Of a stretch of 64,000 nt of DNA, positions 45,901-54,900 are shown one piece after another. Both the position numbers and the translations under genes were made by a program. The stretch's first letter is position 1. Each line of letters opens with the position of its first letter. Under the pieces are notes generated by a model. That model was not told where the DNA came from, made no database searches, and saw only the letters and a list, made by a program, of their open reading frames with translations. The stretch comes from Pyrrhosoma nymphula (taxonomy: Eukaryota; Arthropoda; Insecta; Odonata; Coenagrionidae). The stretch lies in the NCBI GenBank assembly GCA_963573305.1, contig OY754330.1, forward strand, positions 9,114,001 through 9,178,000, written 5' to 3'.

Positions 45901-48900
45901 TGGCGGGGAAATTTGCACAAACTGATAATGACACTATTGGTGGGAACAGCACTGTTACTCCTTTATTCTCCTAGGGCATGGCCCAATACAATAAGAAAAT
46001 GACACTCAATGAGTGCGGCAAATACAAATTGTTTATGATGACACGCATTACTTTTTCACAATGTAACAAATCTGACATTTACATCATTTTCCTATGCAGA
46101 TTATACTCTCATTGAACTGCCATTTTTTCCAGGTACATCCGTTGCTTTTACTTTGCAACAAAGACCGCCACATCCATTGGGAAAAATCCTAAGCCAGTGA
46201 ATGAAGCAGAGTACTTATTTATGACCTGGAGCTGGTTATCTGGAGTGTTTGTCTTTGCCCTTCTCATAGGCCAGGTAATGCATGGATTAATGCTCCAAGA
46301 CCAAACATTTTATTGGATAAGGTTGGAAGAAGAAGAACTTGGCATTTACTAGCTTCTTTTTCTTTTTGGCAGATTAGAGATATTGTTGCAACTGCCTCTA
46401 AGACTCGGTCTGAGTTCCAACGTTTACTTGATGAAACAATCCATTATATGCGCCGCATTCACCTGCCAGATGATGCCCAGAAGAGGGTCTTCATGTGGCT
46501 CACCCATACTTGGGAACACCAACAGGTACTCGGTGAGTGAACCATCAAGAATGTCTTTGGGATATGTATTAAGATCAATCGTAGTGCGATGAGTCCCAGC
46601 TTTTGTACATTCCACATTTTCACTTAACCACAGCACTTGAGTCAGCATCACTGTCAACACAGAGTCAACAACACTGTTATCCATATATCTCTTTCCCTGT
46701 TATCTCAGTTGATGGGTATTGCATTGCTGTTTGAAGCCCTGCACGCAGTTAGTGACTCATTATCTACGTAAAAAGATAATATATTGGTTAAGCTCGGGTG
46801 TTTGTTTACTGTCTCTTTATCTCTCCATTTGAAAGAAATATGTATACACGTTTGAGTGGTTGTATGAATAAATGAATGAGTAGGTACTACTCATAGAAAA
46901 ATATATCTGTACATGCTAGCGATTTACTTAGGTATTAACCCGCCATTGGTCGCGCAGTGAGATTTTCTCTCACACCAAATTTAAACTTGTGCTCACTTTA
47001 TAATTATGAGTTAGAATAAGTTCCCTTTCCTTCTAGCTGACTTTTTATCTCTTCCTATTGACGGACCGTCTCATAAAGTATAAATGAAGCGTCCGCAGCT
47101 GTGTAATGACATGTCTGATACCGTCGGCTACAAGGTGTGAGACTTTTCCTCATCGTGCTACCACTGACGTTATTGTTTTTGTATCACTCAGTCGCGTTAC
47201 ACTTTCGCAACATGCGGGCAAAGTTGATTCATTTCGTGGAGAGCAGATATGTTAATGCAAATTTATGAGTCATGAGAAAGTATGTCCTCATAAATAAATA
47301 TTTCTCTTGAGAATGGTAATTTTCTTCATTAATACCCAATGGTATCATCGCCAGTAAAATTAGCAATGATTACGTAATTGTATCAGTAATTGTCTATATG
47401 TGGGAATCATTGTTTCAAATGAACATTAAGAGAAATAAATTAAATCTAAATATATTGTAATATATTGCCAATAAACGCTCTATGATAGATAATATAATCA
47501 ATGATACATCTGAGTGTGAGAAAAAGTCTCACACGCAACCGCTCGTGTGATAGGTAGCTTAGGGACCACTCCAGGGTTAAGGAATGATAATGGCAAACCT
47601 TTTGGTACCTAAGTAAGTACCTACTGATGCCAGCCATCAAAAGTGTGTGCTCTAGTGTTCACTGCATTTAGTGTATTCTGTTCCTCTCTCGATGCATCAT
47701 AGATGAACAAGAAGTTTTGGAGTGGCTACCATCTAAACTTCGTGGAGATGTTGCATTGGATGTCCATGAAGGCTCCCTGTCCAAAGTCCACCTTTTCCGT
47801 CATTGTGGGCAGCAGCTCCTTCGCCAGCTGGTGCTCAAACTCCGACCAGTGCTCTACCTACCTGGAGATTATGTGTGTAGAAAAGTAAGACGAACTCTTG
47901 GCTTAGTTTCAAATTTGGCTGTAGCATATATGAATAGCTAATAGCACTGATGTTGGCAGCTGGTGGTGGAGATAGATCAAATAGTAGAACCAAATAGTTC
48001 AATACAAAAGGTTTGGCAAAAGGTACTGTTTGGCAAAATGACAGTTCTCTCAAACTTCTTATTCATATGATTGTGTGAATATTTATGTATTTGTTACACC
48101 ATGCCTATGAATGGGGGCGTTTTACATTTTTTTAGTATTGCCGAATCTGATAGAGTTTGTAAAATAAAAAGACTGTTTTTCTATCCGTCTCCTAGTTCTA
48201 GAGTTATAAGTGATGAAAAAACTGATGTTCTTTACCCTTTCGCTGGAATGGGCATGTTGAGGCTTCTTACGTCATCCCTTCAATCAAAATCTGCTGTGCC
48301 AGTTAATGTGTAGGCAGACCTCCCCTCCCCATACTCCACCCCCACTTCCCTCCCCAAAACAGCCATCGAGGGGAGTTGAATGACGTAGAAGTCCCAGCAC
48401 AGCTCATTCGATGGGCGTCACCTTTTGCGTATTTTAATTTTCAATTCATGAGTGAATGGCTATGGTTAGAAGATTGATTTTTTCACCAAAATTCATTTTT
48501 TGTTTCCATCTAATAATTTCACGAATAAAATAGCAATTTCGGTCCCGAGTAAACACCCCCATTATGGACTACCACAAGAGCCTGTTCACAGAGTTCGTTT
48601 GATTGCCAGCAGATGGTGTCAACTCTGCTAAATAGGGTTGAAAACGAACTCTTAACAGTCAGGCAGATGGCTCACGTGATGACTCGTGAAGCAACCATTG
48701 ATCGGTGTATTTGAAGTCTGTGGTTCAGAGGAACCGGGTGAAAAACTAGTATTGAGCCGTGTTAACTCAATGTGTGCACCCTGTGGGCATGAATATATAT
48801 TTAAAAATACTTTCATGAATTATAACTTAGTAAATCATACAAGTACGTCGCGAGAGTACATCTTATTTTAAGGAAACAAAAAAGAGCTTAATCGTGATGT

Positions 48901-51900
48901 TTTTGAAAGATACATGTTCATACGAAATTTAATATTACGAAGGGCCGATTTTTCCGGTCCCGTCCTTCTGTCAAAATTACGAAGTCCCATTGACTTCGTA
49001 ATTTTGAGTTTCCACTGTAATTAAATAATAAAACAAAAATTTAAATTCCTAGAAAAATAAGACTGTTTACTTAGTATATGATATATAATTGAATTATTAC
49101 CAATTTTTACCGATTATTTTGGACTATTAGCCATGGAATTTCCGAGTTGTATTCTCTCTTCTTGCTAAAAAATAACCCCTTCATTTTTTTTGATGATCGA
49201 TATTTGACTAAAACTGTGGGTCTTTTATTCAGACATTTATGGTAGCTGCTTCTCAGTACTGTGGAGGACCAAGCATGGTAGTTAACTGTGGTTACTAAGG
49301 AGCTGAAACAAAATGGCCGTGGTGCATGACCGTATCATGCTTAAGATGATTTGCGAATTGTCAGCTGGAAAAAGAAGAACCAAGCATCATCTTATGTTCA
49401 AATATGTATGGTTAGTAGGTTTGTTGGGGATCGCGAGATGCAAGTTTTTTGTTTCATTTATTTCACCAGGGGAGATACATTTAATGTCACGCACTAATTT
49501 TTGGCAGGTCCTCGGAGTTGTTGAGGCTCCATTACATGTGGGGCCCCTCTAGAATTTCTGCTGACACATTCTAACTCCTCACCTGGGTTTATTATGTTCT
49601 GAGTGTGGCTCATTTAGGTGTTTGCGGAGTGTGGCTATGAAATCATCTTCTCCTTTTGCAGGGTGCGGTAGGGAAGGAAATGTACATCATCAAAGCTGGC
49701 ATTGTGGAAGTGGTTGGTCCCAAGAAAGCGTCTGACGGGAGTGAAGGGACCGAGGTGTTGGCCACGCTGACCGAGGGCTCTGTCTTTGGAGAAATCAGTC
49801 TGCTCGACATAGGTGGGGGGAACAAGAGAACTGCTGATGTAAGGTTTGTATTGCTTATGATCTCCTTGGTAATACCTTGTGTTACATTCTCCATTTATAG
49901 CATATCACTATGCACATCATGCTCACATTCACTTTGCTTTCAAAGTGTCTTCCTTGTAACTGGGGGAAATGGGGTTCAAGAACTCTGTGTCGAGTTAAAA
50001 ATTCATAGTAGGAGCTCTTTTGCTGAGAAAAACCTTCTAGTGGTCAAACTTGGGCTGTAAGTTTGATGTTTGAGTATAGATTAGATAAATTTAGTATTTG
50101 GTGTGTTTTTATATCTCAGTAATGGGGAAGATAATTGTATGTAGATGTTACTATTTTGTTCATATCAGTTGTTTTACACACGGAACTAACTGTAAGGAGT
50201 TGAATAATTAGTCAAATCTCCTCGGGTTTGCCACCGGGTAAGGCTTTTAAAGGCCAACGTTTCGACGAGTGACTCCCTCATCGTCATCAGGGATGAGAAT
50301 GATTGCTGAGTTGGTCCATGCCGGGGTTTTACAGCTGGCCAAGGGCGGTTGAAAACCCATTGTTGACCGGCTCGTTCAAGGTGGTTTGAATTTGAATTGT
50401 AACCGCGACCGTTTAATTTTACTGAGTAGCGGTCTCCATATATTTGGCTGATGTACTGCCCAGAGTCTCGATTTAACTTCTTCTCCTCCCAACTTATTTC
50501 GAAGGCCTCTTTCATCAAACGAGCCCAGTTGAATAATGTTAACTTTTGTATACGTAACTGCAATTATTGAATGTCAAGATTTTGAGCTAGTTGGAAATGG
50601 AAGTTTTGGCTCATTAGGTACCTGTTTTAACTAACGGGAATTGTTGAGCTAGAAAACTCTGATCCCTTGAATTATGTAGTCTATCGAGAGAAAAGTGGAT
50701 AGAGTGCAGTGGTTACAAATGACAAAAAGCAGCTACAGTTAATTAATGCTTTGCTTGAAATATCACCAACTATTCAGCAAGTTCCATTTTAGAGTTTTGT
50801 TTCAATCTCTTTTCCACTCTTGTCCTCAGTGGACTTCTACAACTCGTGCGGTCTTCAGGTGGTCGGTGACTCCTTTACCCTTTTGGCGTTGTTTATTTTC
50901 AGGTCCAAAGGATTCTCAACGTTGTTTGTCTTGAGTAAGGCAGATCTGAAGGAAGCTCTTGAGCATCACCCAGAGGCCAAACAAGTGTTGAAGGAAAAGG
51001 CCAGGTTGGTTTGAATTGAAAGGCTGCTGCTTCTGTAGTCCGTATGTACTTGCACTACACTTGTTGTGGTAGATCTTTTTTTTTTTACTTACAATAAGTT
51101 AAAGAGAGCCATGCTTCTCGTAGGCCTTGTTTCATAATGCCTGGTTCATGTTAATCGGAAGATTATGTAACCTTTACGTTCACTTGGTGTTAGCTGAGAG
51201 TTTGGATTTTGTGTATCAGATCAGACAATTGGTTGATTGATGTAAGCATTATGGATGTGAAAAGGTTCCGCCGCGACTGTGTGAGTCAAAACAAATACTA
51301 AAGTCCACATTTTTGATATTTTGTCAAAAAATCCTGCTTTCGCTGATGAAATGCGTTACCTATAGAAACCCAAAAGTTAGGAACAAAAAATGCAGATTAT
51401 TCCACGAATGTATTTTAAATGAGCACTTTTTTCGAGCCATAGGAGCTAACTGCTGTGCAATTTCCTACGATTTACAGGATTTTGACTTAAATTACGGCAG
51501 TAATTCCCTAATAACTAAACAAATAAGGTGGTGTAAGAGACCTATATTTTATTTTTATTAAATTTCTCTTGATTATTTCCATTCTTAGAGACAGTTTTCC
51601 GCGAAAATGGCATTTGTATTTTATGGAAAAATACTATTTTATTCCCCATGTTTCTCTCACCCCCATTGAACACCATTTAGTAATTTCAATTTCAATTATA
51701 GAATAAAATAGTGAGGAAAGGTATTATTTTGTTGTCCATACCAGAGAGAGAACAACTTTTTCTACAAGTAGACAGAATGTGAATAAAATGACATTTTAGT
51801 CATTTGACGGTGGAACCACCTTAAACTGCAGTTTTCATACCAGGAGAGAATACTTGACCAGAGATTATAAAATGGGACCACTTTGACTTCTGGGTCCAGT

Positions 51901-54900
51901 TTCAAGGGAAATGGGGATCTTGCATAAGATTAATTATTCCTCCCATCTGAGTGGTGCACATGGCGGCAAATCAAATTTGAAATAGCCACATGATCCAAAA
52001 TGGCACCTCATTAGTTTGATGTCACCTCCAGGAGGTATTGCTTCTCCACATATAATGTGTAAATCAACAGGAAGAGTGTGCCCTTGTAACCGTAGTCTGC
52101 TGCAACCTTAGAGTTTTATGTTGCTGTCCTTGCTTGATTAAAACAGTTTATGAGATGTATTAATGTCACATTCATTGGAAGATTATTTTGCATCACCAAG
52201 AACATTATCTTCATCCTCCTCATAATCAGAGATGGTTACTCAGTGATTGGCTCATCTAGAATGGTTTTGGAGGGTGGAATCAGTGGGGTTTGCTGTTACC
52301 CTTCTTGGTGGCAAAAAGGTGGAAATTAGGTGTTTGGGGAGAAAAGCATTATTGGGTGATAATGCTTTGATGGTGTCTCTGAAAGAATGTCACGTATGGT
52401 TGCAACAACCTTCACTTCTGCTATTATCTTTGTTGATTGAAAAGATATTATCACCCTCCACGATGAAATTCTATCAGCACATACTTACTGAAATAGTTTT
52501 TTTTTCAGTTTTATGTGTAATTGGAATTTCTCCTGAATTTTGATGAAAACATGTGTTTGGGATAGAGGCATGTTTTTTTCTGTTCAATAAACCCCAGGGT
52601 ATGTTGTTTTTTTTCAGTCAGTTAATGCGTGAGAATGCAGACAGAGAGAAGAGGAAGAGAGAAGCAAAGGAAGAGGATGTGATAATAATCAAACCAGATC
52701 CAAACCGACCTCCAACTCCAAAACTTATTGACACTGTTATACAGGTGAGGATACAAAAACTATAATAGCATGACTTTCCTTTTAATTTGACTTTTCTGAT
52801 TATATATGAGCCAACATCATTGTGGTGGTGAAGTTAAAAAGAGTTGATAAGAATGGAATTGAGGGAATACAGAGAGCTGCCAAAGCAGAAATTTTGTCGA
52901 TATGATGTCATTATCTCACGAGCATTTGTTGTTTGTTTCTTTCACTTAACTGTTCAAATTATGATAGTGCATTTCTTTTTTTTCAAAATTAGTTCTCATT
53001 TGAACTTGATGTACTCTCACATGCATGGTTCCAAGATATAACTCTGAATAAATGAAAGTTACCGAGGCAAAAATCATGTACCAGCGTGGGAGTTGAAGCC
53101 AAATCTTCCATTGATGGTGTCAGTGTGAGATCTGGCTTTGAATCTTGGTCTAGTCAATTGCTCTTTTCATCCGTGAATTTACTCTCTTTGAAATCATTAG
53201 AATTGATGCGCACATTCCATCCGTGTTGAGAAAAAGCAACTTTGTAATTTCCATAAACTTTATTCCCCTGGCACGACGCATGTTTCACCACACTGTGGCA
53301 TATTCATGTACCTATGGAACTTGACACATGGATATGCCACACCGTGTGGTGAAATGCGCTTCGTGCCAGTGGAATAAAGTTTATGGAAATTACAAAGTTG
53401 CTTTTTCTCAACATGTATATCCATCATTTCCATAATGTCAGGCCTGATGTGGAAGTTTTTATGCACATTCTATTTGTACTTTTTGTTAAATCAGCACCCT
53501 CTAGATTATAATAATACATAGCTGTATTGTTCTTTTGGTCGATGTTGACAAAGAACATATTCAGAAACATTTATAAATAAATAACCTTTCACAATAGCTT
53601 TACAATATTGTCAGAAAAAAACTCATCAGTACTATAATAACATTTATTAAGAAGTAGTTATTTGAGTCTTAATTTAAAAGAAGACACAGAGGACATACAT
53701 TTAAAGTTTGTCGGTAACTTATTGTACAAAAGTGATGCCGAGTGAATAGGGCCATTCTTACATACAGCACGTGATTGTACTCTCAGGTGAACATTCTGCC
53801 TTCCACGAGTCATGTGACTATGAACCATCGAGTTAGGAACGAACATAGATGGATTCTTTTTTACTAATATATATGCTGGGTAAAGTCATGATATTCAGTT
53901 GCCTAAACAAAGGCGTTCCAGGGGTCCTGATGGGAACACTCATAATGGCCTTTATAGACCTCTTTATCTGGATGAAATGAGTGTGACTCTCTGGTCACAA
54001 CATCAGTGAATGTGAGGTTGGGAAAGGTTCAATGCACCACCACTGTCCACATCTGATGCTATTCATTAAATTATTGTGTTATGCTTTTGGCCCACCTATA
54101 TACTGACCCATGTTTTTTAACAACAAATCCAAATTTATTTCCTCCAACCTTTTTTGGATATTCATCACTCCAAACGGTGGCATGCAAATCACAAGAGGGG
54201 CAAAAAAAAAACTTCTAGCACTTCCCACTCTGCAAGTCGTATATGCTCCTTAATCTAGTCTACTGGGCTTTTTTTTAGCAAAATTTAAACGTCTGGCGAT
54301 GACTCTGTGGTAACAAGGGAAAAAACTCGCAAGGAAGTGGTTTAATAGTAATAATTTATTTACTCCCCAAAAAAAAAATTTGTACAAACTGGTAGCAGCA
54401 AAAGAGCGGGAGCTATAGGTGTTCTCCAAGGTCATTAAACCAGAAATAAAGGCACCAGCAAATAACAAAAAATGAATTCCATAAAAAACAAACGCAGTAA
54501 CTGTTACATAAGTATTATTATGATGAAAATACCTTCAAAATAAATGTTCAATATTTTATTGAGAAAAAAGCCAGTCTTTGGCAAGTTTGAACATTTTTTT
54601 TTGAGAATTTAATTTTAAAATTTCTGCGGGCAGTATATTAAATATCTTTGGCCCCATTTAGAGAGAGCAATGTTTATATAAAGTTAATCTTGGTCTGTTT
54701 GTTACAATGTTTGACTCATTCCTTAAATTATATTTACATTTTTCAGATACACTCGGCATATTGCCACTTCTGGCATAAAACAATTTTAAGACCTTAAATA
54801 AATACAAATGACTTAGTGGCAACAATTTGAGGGCCACGAACAACGGAAAGGAGTGTTCATAAGAATTTTTAGACGATATTACGCAAATTATTTTTTTTGC

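Noticed and set aside
46521..46526. Donor site aacag|gtactc for CNG exon 8
   Set aside because: The alternative gtgagt at 46533 is stronger and restores the frame and the expected VLDEQEVL junction.
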